From positions 62,001 to 126,000 of the forward strand of contig NZ_RSEC01000039.1 of assembly GCF_003937945.1 (NCBI RefSeq): 64,000 nt of DNA, read 5' to 3'. The notes below the pieces were generated by a model, which was not told the DNA's origin, did not search any database, and was given only the letters and a program-made list of their open reading frames with translations. The stretch's first letter is position 1. Each line of letters begins with the position of its first letter. The stretch comes from Amycolatopsis eburnea. Its GTDB lineage: Bacteria; Actinomycetota; Actinomycetes; Mycobacteriales; Pseudonocardiaceae. Positions 32,167 through 42,033 of this stretch are shown piece by piece. Position numbers and translations under genes: made by a program.

Positions 32167-32922
32167 ATGACCGACAGCATCGTCAGCGAGCACGCGGGCG
32201 GCGTCGCGCTCCTCACCATCGACGCGCCCGGCAGCCGCAACGCGCTGACCCTCGACCTGTCCGCCCAGCTCGCCGCCGCCGTCGAGGCCGCCGAACGGGA
32301 CGAATCCGTGCACGCCGTCGTCGTCACCGGGACGCCGCCCGCCTTCTGCGCCGGGGCCGATCTCTCCGCGCTCAGCCACGCCGACGAAGCCGGGTTGCGG
32401 GCCATCTACGAAGGCTTCCTCGCCGTCGCGCGCTGCTCGTTGCCGACCATCGCCGCCGTGGGTGGGGCGGCCGTCGGGGCCGGGCTGAACCTCGCGCTCG
32501 CCGCCGATGTGCGGCTCGCCGGGCCGCGGGCGAAGTTCGTCGCCCGGTTCCTCGAGCTCGGGCTGCACCCGGGTGGCGGCATGACGTGGATGACGCAGCG
32601 CATCGCCGGGCCGCAGCAGGCCGCCGCGATGACGTTGTTCGGGCAGCCGCTCGACGCCGAGGCCGCCGTGCGCGCCGGGCTGGCGCTGCGGGTCGTCGAG
32701 GGCGACCTCGTCGCCGCCGCCCGCGAGCTCGCCGCCCCCGCGGTCGCCGCTCCGCGCGAAGCCCTCCTCGCCACCAAGCGCAGCCTCCGCACGACCGGGT
32801 CGCTCGGCGCCCACGCGGACGCCGTCGATGTCGAGATCGAGCCGCAGCTGGCGTCGCTGGCGTCCCCGGAATTCGCCGAGCGGGTCGAGGCGATGCGGGC
32901 GCGGATCCGGTCCCGCTCGTGA
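32167..32922 (+). CDS. Enoyl-CoA hydratase/isomerase family protein
   Basis: 251 residues, crotonase fold. PAFCAGADLSAL (about 58-69) gives the first oxyanion-hole element, and AVGGAAVGAGLNLALAADV (about 98-116) the second. The usual catalytic glutamates are not obvious: FLELGLHPGG has E at the position often used by isomerases. It could hydrate or isomerise an acyl-CoA in fatty-acid or polyketide precursor metabolism; the specificity is open. ATG 32167 is chosen from the protein start MTDSIVSEHAGGVALL. It stands alone and is divergent from DUF2550. Confidence 0.85.
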   Translation: MTDSIVSEHAGGVALLTIDAPGSRNALTLDLSAQLAAAVEAAERDESVHAVVVTGTPPAFCAGADLSALSHADEAGLRAIYEGFLAVARCSLPTIAAVGGAAVGAGLNLALAADVRLAGPRAKFVARFLELGLHPGGGMTWMTQRIAGPQQAAAMTLFGQPLDAEAAVRAGLALRVVEGDLVAAARELAAPAVAAPREALLATKRSLRTTGSLGAHADAVDVEIEPQLASLASPEFAERVEAMRARIRSRS

Positions 32923-32978
32923 ATCCCACCAGGTGGACATCGGGCCGCGAGACGCGCATCACAACGGACCCCCTAAGT

Positions 32979-32997
32979 TAACCGTTACCATCGGTTA
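32979..32997. promoter_or_regulatory. Inverted repeat upstream of korA
   Basis: TAACCG (32979-32984) and CGGTTA (32992-32997) are separated by 7 bases within the 262-base gap between the hydratase stop and korA. The arms extend imperfectly to GTTAACCG/CGGTTAC. It could bind a regulator of korAB; no cognate factor is identified. Otherwise I see nothing gene-like in 32923-33184. Confidence 0.35.
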
Positions 32998-33184
32998 CAG
33001 GTATTTGTCGGACCAGCACAGAGGACCGACAGGGCATAACAGAGGTCGCCAACGACCCCGGACGCGCGGAAACATGGGCGCCGGGCGCGAGCTAACCTCG
33101 TGGTAGTGCCTGGTGATCCGCCTGTCGCGACACCGGGCAGGCGATCGACGGCCGCAACGTCGGGAGAGAGGGATTCCCTGACTC

Positions 33185-35106
<1,922 letters not shown>

Positions 35107-35110
<4 letters not shown>

Positions 35111-36171
35111 CCGCGATCGATCTGGGGATACCCAACCTCGGCGGCCTGGACCTCGTGCCCACCACCGACGAGCCGCAGAAGGCCAAGGACTACAAGTCCG
35201 ACCAGGAAGTCCGCTGGTGCCCCGGCTGCGGCGACTACGTCGTGCTCAACGCGGTCCAGTCGTTCCTGCCGACGCTCGGCCTCAAGCGCGAGAACATCGT
35301 GTTCATCTCGGGCATCGGCTGCTCGTCGCGCTTCCCGTACTACCTCAACACCTACGGCATGCACTCGATCCACGGCCGCGCGCCGTCGATCGCGACCGGG
35401 CTGGCCACCACGCGGCCGGACCTGTCGGTGTGGGTCGTCACCGGTGACGGCGACGCGCTGTCCATCGGCGGCAACCACCTGATCCACGCGCTGCGCCGCA
35501 ACGTGAACATCAAGATCCTGCTGTTCAACAACCGGATCTACGGCCTCACCAAGGGCCAGTACTCGCCGACGTCGGGCCAGGGCATGGTCACGAAGTCGAC
35601 GCCGATGGGCTCGGTGGACACGCCGTTCAACCCGCTCTCGCTGGCGATCGGCGCGGAGGCGTCGTTCGTGGGCCGCGCGCTGGACTCCGACCGCAAGGGC
35701 CTCACCGAGGTCCTGCAGGCCGCGGCGGAGCACCGCGGGTCGGCGCTGGTCGAGATCTACCAGAACTGCCCGATCTTCAACGACGGCGCGTTCGACGTCC
35801 TCAAGGACGCCGACGAGGCCGCCACCCGCCTGATCCCGCTGCGCGCGGGCGAGCCGATCCGCTTCGGGCCGAACCAGGAGTTCGGCGTGAAGCGCGGCGA
35901 CTGGGGCGGGCTGGACGTGGCGAAGGTCGCGGACATCGGCGAGGACAACATCGTCGTGCACGACCCGTCGATCGCCGACACGTCGTACGCGTTCGCGCTG
36001 TCCCGCCTCGGCGACCAGAGCCTCAACCACGTCCCGACGGGCATCCTCCGCCAGGTCGAGCGCCCGACGTACGACGACGGCGCGCGCGCCCAGGTCGAGC
36101 AGGCCCGCGCGGCCCGCACGCCGGACCTGCAGGGCCTCCTGCGCGGCAAGGACACCTGGACCGTCGCTTAG
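35107..36171 (+). CDS. korB: 2-oxoacid:ferredoxin oxidoreductase subunit beta
   Basis: 354 residues. WCPGCGDYVVLN (C38, C41) supplies 4Fe-4S ligands, and VVTGDGDALSIGGNHL is the thiamine-diphosphate GDG site, followed by LLFNNRIYGLTKGQYSPTS. Length and motifs match KorB of Actinobacteria. ATG 35107 overlaps the korA stop. Transcription should end at the strong hairpin starting 3 bases after the stop. Confidence 0.94.
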
Positions 36172-36173
36172 GC

Positions 36174-36234
36174 AAAAGCCGTGAAGGCCTCCTTACCGGC
36201 TTTTTTGCCCGGTAAGGAGGCCTTCACGGCTTTT
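36174..36234. terminator. Perfect 26-bp inverted repeat, bidirectional terminator
   Basis: The left arm 36174-36199 and right arm 36209-36234 are exact complements, with a 9-base loop containing six T. The stem starts AAAAGCC and ends GGCTTTT, so each strand has an A/T run at its outer edge, as in an intrinsic bidirectional terminator. It separates korB from the convergent gene ending at 36241. Confidence 0.9.
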
Positions 36235-36240
36235 GAGCGC

Positions 36241-37476
36241 TCAGGTGAGCGGGCGGAACCCGACGCGCTCGGCGTCTTCGGCGGTCCGGAACCAGACCTC
36301 GGCGACCATCTTCGGGAACTGCGCGGATTCTTCGGTGCAGTACCGCAAGGCCGTGACGCTCGCCTTCACCGCGAAGCTGTCGCTGGGCGCCCCGCCGCCG
36401 GGGCGCGGCATCGCGGAGCCGGGGCCGAACGGGCCGGGCGGGACCGCGTCGTCCGCCGCCTGCCGCGCGGGCGGCGGCTCGGGCGCGGACACCGCCGCTT
36501 GGTTCGGCTGCACCGACGGCTCGAACAGCGAGCCGCTGTGCCCGCCGGACAGGTCGGGATCGCGCCGTTCGACCGTGCGCATCGACGGCTGGATCGGCTG
36601 GGGCGCGTCGAAGCCGCCCCGGACCGTCGCCTCGCGCGGCTGCCGCTTCGGCAGCACCTGGGTCGCCTCGGCCGGCGTCTCCGGCGGCACGTCGAGCTCG
36701 CCGCCGGTCGACTCGTCGCCGCCGAACGCGTACTGCGGTGGCTCGGTCTCCGCCGGCTCGTCCTCCGACGCGGAACCCGCGGGCACGCTGAGGTATCGCG
36801 TGCGCTCGACCGGCTCCTCGAACGCCGACCGCTCGGCGGGCGGCTCGTGGTCGAACCAGTCCGGGTCCGGCGAGTGGTGCTCCGCCGGCGGCGACTGGAA
36901 CAGCGAGCCCGCCGTCGAGTCCGGGTCGAGCTGCTGCTCGAGGCGCGAGAGCGCCGGGGAGGCGGGCTCGGGCTCGTCGTCCGGGACGAGGTACTCGGTC
37001 GCGGCGGACCGGTAGGGCTCCGGCTCGGTCTCGGGGACCGGCGTCAGGAACTGCGTCGCCGCGGCCCGGTACGGGTCGTCGTCGTCCGCGGGCTCCGGCT
37101 CGTGGGCCGCCTCGCGCTCCGGCTCCGGCGGCGTCCGCGCCGGGACCTGGGAGTCGAGCTCGGCGAAGTCCTGGTCGATGTCGTCGTGGACGTCGTCCCG
37201 GTGGATCGGCGGCGTCGCGAGCAGGGTGCCCGGGTAGGACGTCTCCTGGCGCGACGGCTCCGGTTCGGGCCGCGGCTCGGGCCGCGAGAACACCTGGGTG
37301 CCCGCCGCGCCGGCGTTCGCGGGCGTCCGCGCGGCGTCGGCGTGGGCCTGGGCCAGCGCGCTCTCGAGCTTGCGGACGCTCTTGCGGAGCGGCAGCACGA
37401 GCACCAGCCAGGTCAGGAGCACCCCGACGAAGAACGCCGCCAGGCTCCACAGCCAAACCTGTCCGAAAATGGACAT
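36241..37476 (-). CDS. Membrane-tethered, mostly disordered protein
   Basis: 411 residues. One N-terminal membrane helix (VWLWSLAAFFVGVLLTWLVLVL) is followed by about 310 residues dominated by P, E, D, S and R with no likely fold. A compact C-terminal segment of about 45 residues follows (SVTALRYCTEESAQFPKMVAEVWFRTAEDAERVGF). That tail resembles the C-terminal domain of mycobacterial ArfC-like channel-accessory proteins, which I infer from memory with modest confidence. The helix orientation suggests a cytoplasmic or periplasmic tail of unknown partner. GAGGAAG directly precedes ATG 37476. It follows the polyprenyl synthase gene by 17 bases only in reverse order (that gene lies at lower transcription position), so both could share a transcript. 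Confidence 0.65.
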   Translation of the reverse strand: MSIFGQVWLWSLAAFFVGVLLTWLVLVLPLRKSVRKLESALAQAHADAARTPANAGAAGTQVFSRPEPRPEPEPSRQETSYPGTLLATPPIHRDDVHDDIDQDFAELDSQVPARTPPEPEREAAHEPEPADDDDPYRAAATQFLTPVPETEPEPYRSAATEYLVPDDEPEPASPALSRLEQQLDPDSTAGSLFQSPPAEHHSPDPDWFDHEPPAERSAFEEPVERTRYLSVPAGSASEDEPAETEPPQYAFGGDESTGGELDVPPETPAEATQVLPKRQPREATVRGGFDAPQPIQPSMRTVERRDPDLSGGHSGSLFEPSVQPNQAAVSAPEPPPARQAADDAVPPGPFGPGSAMPRPGGGAPSDSFAVKASVTALRYCTEESAQFPKMVAEVWFRTAEDAERVGFRPLT

Positions 37477-37493
37477 CTTCCTCTGCCCCTAGT

Positions 37494-38552
37494 TCAGTGC
37501 GTGCGCGCGACCAGGTAGTCGGCGACCGACTCGCAAGCGTCCCGGGCGGGTGACGCGGGCAACGCGGTGAGCTCGGCTCGCGCGCGCTGAGCGTAGTCGG
37601 AAAGGGTGACGCGTGCGCGTTCGAGTCCGCTACTGGCCCGCAGCAGCTCCAGCGCCTCCTGGACGAGGGCGTCGTCGGCGATCGGGCCGGACAGGAGTTC
37701 GACCAGCCGGGGGTCGGTCCCCGGGTCGGCCAGCGCGTACAGCATGGGCAGCGTCCGGACGCCTTCGCGCAGGTCGGTGCCCTGCGCCTTGCCGAGCTCG
37801 GCGGACGGCGACGCGATGTCGATGATGTCGTCGGAGATCTGGAACGCGGTGCCGATGATGTCGCCGAACCGGCGCAGCGCCTCGATGTGCTCCTCGGCGG
37901 CGCCGGACATCATCCCGCCGAACCGGCCGGACGTGGCGATCAGCGAGCCGGTCTTCTGCGCGATCACGGTGAGGTAGTGCGCGACGGCGTCGTCACCCGG
38001 TCCGGGGCCGACGGTCTCGCGCATCTGGCCGGTGACCAGCTCGCCGAAGGTCTCGGCGATGATCCGCGCGGCGTCCGTGCCGAGGTCGGCGACCAGGCGC
38101 GAGGCGTGCGCGAAGAGGAAGTCGCCGGTGAGGATGGCGATGGTGTTGTCCCAGCGCGCGTTGACGCTCTCGGCGCCGCGCCGCATGTCGGCTTCGTCCA
38201 TGACGTCGTCGTGGTAGAGCGTGGCCAGGTGCACCAGCTCGACCGCGGCCGCGGCGATCACGACGTGGTCGTCCTGCTTGGGGCCGAACTGCGCGGACAG
38301 CAGGGTGAACAGCGGGCGGAAGCGTTTGCCCCCCGCCTCGACCAGGTGCAACGCGGCGTCGTGGACGGCCTGGACGTCGCTGCGGACGACCTCGCGCAGC
38401 AGCTTCTCGACGTCGGCCAGGCCGCCGGCGATCGCGCGCAGGAGGGCTTCGTCGTCGATCTGCAGGCCGACCGACGCGCGCAGGTCCTCGAGGGCGCCAC
38501 CCGGCGCAGCGGGGAGGGATCCCGCCCCGGGGGCTGGGGAAGGCACAGACAC
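37494..38552 (-). CDS. Long-chain polyprenyl diphosphate synthase
   Basis: 352 residues. The two aspartate-rich prenyl-transfer motifs are present: HDDVMDEA (D115, D116, D119) and ISDDIIDIAS. GGKRFRPL supplies the pyrophosphate-binding KR/R. Bulky residues are absent just before the first motif, which suits a long product (C35-C50). With menG, menJ and nuo in the same window, the menaquinone side chain is the probable product (as with mycobacterial GrcC). GGAG lies 5 bases before GTG 38552. The stop lies 17 bases before the next minus-strand gene start (37476). Confidence 0.88.
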   Translation of the reverse strand: MSVPSPAPGAGSLPAAPGGALEDLRASVGLQIDDEALLRAIAGGLADVEKLLREVVRSDVQAVHDAALHLVEAGGKRFRPLFTLLSAQFGPKQDDHVVIAAAAVELVHLATLYHDDVMDEADMRRGAESVNARWDNTIAILTGDFLFAHASRLVADLGTDAARIIAETFGELVTGQMRETVGPGPGDDAVAHYLTVIAQKTGSLIATSGRFGGMMSGAAEEHIEALRRFGDIIGTAFQISDDIIDIASPSAELGKAQGTDLREGVRTLPMLYALADPGTDPRLVELLSGPIADDALVQEALELLRASSGLERARVTLSDYAQRARAELTALPASPARDACESVADYLVARTH

Positions 38553-38800
38553 GTCGGCTCCGCTTCTACTCGTGCACCGGTCGGGTTGTCCCTTGAGCGT
38601 AGTGGCTACCCCGCGCGGTCGTTTACCCGCTGTCCAGCGGAAACGGTGACGAACATGACACCCGGCCGGGTCACCGGAGGGGGTGGTTCATGATCCACGA
38701 ACGGGTGGTTGGCGATTTCGGGCGCAACGGACGTCTCCGGCGAGCGGATATTCAGCCTTGAGGACCGGCGGCTCGCCCGGTCGGCAAGGAGGACAGCGAC

Positions 38801-39445
38801 ATGCGCACCACCACCGCTCTCGCCGGAGCGCTGCTGGCGGCCGGGCTCGCGGCGACCGCGACACCCGCCCAGGCCAGCCCCCAACCGGGCGTGGCCAACA
38901 TCGGTTCGGCCGAGTTCACGAAAGCGGGCACGACGATCAAGGTCCCGACCCAGGGCCACTGCTCGATCGACGGCCCGACCACCGCAACGGCCCAGGTCGT
39001 CACCAAAACGGGCATCACCTTCGGCGGCGGCACATCGTCCTGCACGACCACGGTGACGGACCCGGACACGGACACGACATCGACCCTGTCCACGGCAACG
39101 GGCAAGAACTTCGAGCTCTCGGCCCTGGTGAGCGTGGGCGGCCCGCGGGTCAAGCTGTCGACGTTCACGGTGAAGTGCGCGGCCACCCAGACCCAGACGA
39201 GCGCGAACTGGTCGTTCGGCGGCATGTCGGGCATCCCGAACCCGCCGAGCCCGGTGCCGGTGGGGTACGTGTCCCCGATCAAGAAGTCGAACGGAACGGT
39301 TTTGGCGAACGCGGTGTTCAACATCCAGAACCTGCCGGGCGACGGGAGCATCGGGCTGACGATGCTGCGCATCGATTTCCTGCCGGCGTCGGGAATCAGC
39401 GGTCAGGTGGTACTGGGACACACTTCCTGTTCACCGACACCTTGA
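38801..39445 (+). CDS. Secreted protein of unknown function
   Basis: 214 residues with a clear Sec signal peptide (MRTTTALAGALLAAGLAATA, cleavage near AQA-SP, residue 26). The mature part is Thr/Ser/Gly-rich and predicted mostly beta: SAEFTKAGTTIKVPTQGHC, WSFGGMSGIPNPPSP, TMLRIDFLPASG. A few cysteines may pair. I do not recognise a named domain; similar short beta-rich exported proteins are common in actinomycetes. The 248-base gap upstream likely contains promoters for this gene and for the divergent polyprenyl synthase. GGAGG sits near 38788, about 9 bases before ATG 38801. Confidence 0.7.
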   Translation: MRTTTALAGALLAAGLAATATPAQASPQPGVANIGSAEFTKAGTTIKVPTQGHCSIDGPTTATAQVVTKTGITFGGGTSSCTTTVTDPDTDTTSTLSTATGKNFELSALVSVGGPRVKLSTFTVKCAATQTQTSANWSFGGMSGIPNPPSPVPVGYVSPIKKSNGTVLANAVFNIQNLPGDGSIGLTMLRIDFLPASGISGQVVLGHTSCSPTP

Positions 39446-39452
39446 CGGCGGG

Positions 39453-39495
39453 GGTGCCACGGCCGGGGACCAGCCGAGAGGACGGCCGTGGCACC
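39453..39495. terminator. 12-bp inverted repeat between convergent genes
   Basis: GGTGCCACGGCC (39453-39464) pairs exactly with GGCCGTGGCACC (39484-39495); one more G-C pair extends the stem inward. The loop is 17-19 bases. It lies between the secreted-protein stop (39445) and the broken lipoprotein gene end (39520), a fitting place for a bidirectional terminator. Confidence 0.65.
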
Positions 39496-39519
39496 TTCGA
39501 TGTCGTGCTCGCGGCTGGG

Positions 39520-40675
39520 TCAGCGCCGCGGTCCGAACCAGTGCTCCAGAACTGACGCGACAACAGCCTTTGCCTTCAGCACGACCTCGGCCGGCAAAAC
39601 CGGCTGACCATCGGTGTCGATGCCGCGCTCCCGCTCGGCGCTGATCCGAAGCCGCACCTGCCCCCTACGCCCGAGGTCGCCGTAGGGGACGCGTAAACGG
39701 AGTACTCGTTCCCGGCCAGATTGCGGAAGACCACGGCCGGCTTCTTGCCAAGGGTGACGATCTGCCGGTCTGTCCAGAGGTTCGGATCAGAACCGAAAAT
39801 GCGGGATGGTCACCCGAAGCCGTCGCACCGGCTTCGATCCGGAGACGATGCTGCGGCTCGACGAACCAGCAGGCCTCGGGCGTCGCCACGGGTTCGAACG
39901 CGCTCCCGAAGGCCGTCGCGACGGCTTCCCGGAACACCGCGCATTCGACGTTCGGATCGCGCGCCCCCGCATCGAGCAGGGCGTCCACCCCGCCGACCGG
40001 CACCTCGACGTCGACGGCGGGGTCGCAATCGTGTCCATCGGTGTTGACGACCACGTTCGCGCAAGCCCCGACCCGCCCGGAATCCTGACCGCCGGGCGGG
40101 TAAACGAGGTCTTTCGGGAGTGAGCGGGCACCCGCGGTGGCGAATTCGCTCACGATTTCACAATGAGCGTTGTCTTCCCGCGCACCATAGGCTATTTCGA
40201 ACCGCACCGCGCGGACGAAGCTGACCGGGGCGAGCACGCTGCAACCGACGACGTGCCCCTGGACGCGACGCTCCGTCTGGTAGCCCTTCACGCCCGACAG
40301 ATCGACGATCGCACCATCGTTTCGAAGCGAAGCGGTCTCCGGAGGCTCGTCACGAACAGTGATCAACGCGAAGTCGTCGCGCACGAGTTCACACTGGCGC
40401 CGACCGTCGAAGACCCTGGCTTGCCGCGCGACCGGCGCACTACCCGGCGCCTTCCGGCGGTCGTAGACACCGAGGTCGATCAGCGTGCACAGGTCCAGGG
40501 CCGCGAGTGCGGCATCGACCACCTTTTCGTCCCGATCCGCCGGCCGAGATCGCTTCGGATGCCACGGCACCGGGGACGGCGCGTGACGCGTCGCCTCCGA
40601 GGTCTCGCCGGCACAGCCCGAGGAAACCAACAGACATGCCACGAGGGCGGTGGCGAGCTGTCGCAGGGAACTCAT
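39520..40675 (-). pseudogene. DUF3558-like lipoprotein gene with two -1 frameshifts
   Basis: From ATG 40675 the reading frame gives a signal peptide with lipobox VSSGC and about 290 residues of cysteine-containing, DUF3558-like sequence (AALDLCTLIDLG, CANVVVNTDGHDCDP). The frame then runs into unrelated sequence and stops at 39665. Adding one base to the A-run at 39796-39799 restores GSDPNLWTDRQIVTLGKKPA; adding one to the G-run at 39685-39688 restores YGDLGRRGQVRLRISAER and ends WFGPRR at 39520. The repaired gene is exactly 386 codons including stop. Both lesions are in 4-base homopolymers, so either a young pseudogene or two sequencing errors is possible. Confidence 0.7.
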
Positions 40676-40908
40676 TACACAGAGTGTGCACACCGATTTC
40701 CCTGTCGGCCAGCAAACGGCTTCCCTTCCGGGCGAATTCAACCGAACTGATTATCACGTAATGTCACTACGTTCCCGCTCGTCATTCCGGGAGGAACGGA
40801 TCTTCTTGCAAGGGGGAACTGACCGGCGGGAACCCTGGTAATCTCCGACACGTCGAACTACGCAGGGTGCCCGGGGTGGAGCACCGTGCAGCCAAGGGGA
40901 GAGCAACA

Positions 40909-40989
40909 GTGACGACGACGGCTTCGGGGCGCCTCAGCCCTGTCACACCCGGTCGGTTCGAGCCGACAGGGGTGCAAGACGATGCCTGA
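40909..40989 (+). CDS. Short leader reading frame before the ESX-like cassette
   Basis: 26 codons from GTG 40909 (VTTTASGRLSPVTPGRF...) ending TGA 40987-40989. AGGGGAGAG lies about 6 bases upstream of the GTG, a better ribosome-binding site than any before ATG 40982. The stop overlaps the start of the next gene by 8 bases, so it may serve translational coupling. The peptide has no recognisable domain and may be a leader or an artefact. Confidence 0.4.
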   Translation: MTTTASGRLSPVTPGRFEPTGVQDDA

Positions 40990-41407
40990 CGGCCAGCCAC
41001 CGGTCTACGACCCGAACACGCGGCGGGCACCGCTGACGCCGGTCACCCCGCATGCGGGGACGTACGGGGGGACTGCGGGGGTGGGTGCGGGCGGCCCGGG
41101 CTTCAAGTACGACCGGGCGACGCTGGAGCAGCTCGCGAAGGACTGGAACGACATGGCCAACGAGTTCAAGGCCGACCGCGACGAAGCAAACGCGATCGCT
41201 CGCGCCAAAGGCCCCGGCCTTGAATACGCCAGCGGCGGCAATGCCGAAGAGGTCCGAGGTTCCGGCCAAGCCCTGCTCGCAACTCTCACCGCACGTGAGG
41301 AGTACTGCAGGTCGATGGCGAAGAAGTTCGAAGCGGCCCTGGGGCAGTACGCCAAGACCGAAGACGAGCACACTTCCGAGATCCATCGAACCGGGGGCAG
41401 CCTCTGA
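40982..41407 (+). CDS. PE/ESX-like small helical secreted protein
   Basis: 141 residues. An about 40-residue Pro/Gly-rich N-terminus precedes a helical hairpin (ATLEQLAKDWNDMANEF; GSGQALLATLTAREEYCRS). The end carries YAKTE (123-127), a YxxxE type VII secretion motif. The arrangement with a WxG-containing PPE-like protein and EspG downstream supports a PE/ESX-like partner exported by an ESX system encoded elsewhere. The family is not a classical WXG100. ATG 40982 overlaps the short leader frame; the 3' end overlaps the DUF3558 gene by one base. Confidence 0.7.
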   Translation: MPDGQPPVYDPNTRRAPLTPVTPHAGTYGGTAGVGAGGPGFKYDRATLEQLAKDWNDMANEFKADRDEANAIARAKGPGLEYASGGNAEEVRGSGQALLATLTAREEYCRSMAKKFEAALGQYAKTEDEHTSEIHRTGGSL

Positions 41408-42033
41408 TGCGCCGCACAATTCTTCTGATCAGCGCATCGTTGCTGGTCCTCACTGCATGCACGCAGAAGAACGACGGCTCGCCCTCTGCGTCGGCCAACA
41501 CGCCCGGCCAAGCATCGCCGCCCAGTTCAACGGACCAGGTCCCTGGGCCAGGCGTCCCGAAGGTCGAGACCCCGATTGATGTCACACACTTCCAGCAGAC
41601 GCCCTGTGACTCGCTCACACCCAACCAGATCAACGATCTGCTCGGTTCGAACATCACCCCCAAGCCGGAGCCGACCAGTCCGGCCGGTCCAAGTTGCATC
41701 TGGAATACGCCCAATATCTCCCAAGCAGGCGTACACGTGACCTTCACCAATGTGGACAAGCTCGGTCTCACCAGCGTCTATCGCGCCCGGGGAACAACCT
41801 ACCCCTTTTTCAAACCGCTGGAACCGGTCGACGGTTACCCACTGGTTGCTTATGACGGAGAGGGCGATCAGTCCACCAAGGGGCGCTGCACGGTGGCGAT
41901 GGGAACCAGCGATACACAGACTGTCGACATCAACATCGCACAGTCAGAAGCCAACATCGGGAAGAAAGATCCGTGTGCCGCCGCACGCGAAGTGGCTGGC
42001 AAGGTGCTTGAAAATTTGCGGAACGGAAAATAA
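41407..42033 (+). CDS. DUF3558-family lipoprotein
   Basis: 208 residues with a lipoprotein signal (lipobox LTAC, Cys18) followed by an about 35-residue Ser/Pro linker. The DUF3558 domain holds PCDSLTPNQINDLLG, GPSCIWNTP and CTVAMGTSDTQTVDINI, with conserved cysteines for disulfides. DUF3558 proteins are outer-face lipoproteins frequent next to ESX-type genes in Pseudonocardiaceae; their function is unknown. It lies between the PE-like and PPE-like genes with one-base overlaps on both sides, so a role with the exported pair is implied by position. Confidence 0.85.
   Translation: MRRTILLISASLLVLTACTQKNDGSPSASANTPGQASPPSSTDQVPGPGVPKVETPIDVTHFQQTPCDSLTPNQINDLLGSNITPKPEPTSPAGPSCIWNTPNISQAGVHVTFTNVDKLGLTSVYRARGTTYPFFKPLEPVDGYPLVAYDGEGDQSTKGRCTVAMGTSDTQTVDINIAQSEANIGKKDPCAAAREVAGKVLENLRNGK

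Noticed and set aside
39665..39790. C-terminal end of the 358-codon lipoprotein frame as the true C-terminus
   Set aside because: This stretch is Arg/Ser/Pro-rich and unlike the rest; two other frames give protein-like sequence through two homopolymer shifts.
40684..40693. GTGTGCACAC palindrome upstream of the broken lipoprotein gene as an operator
   Set aside because: Only 10 bases long and common by chance in GC-rich DNA; no supporting second site.
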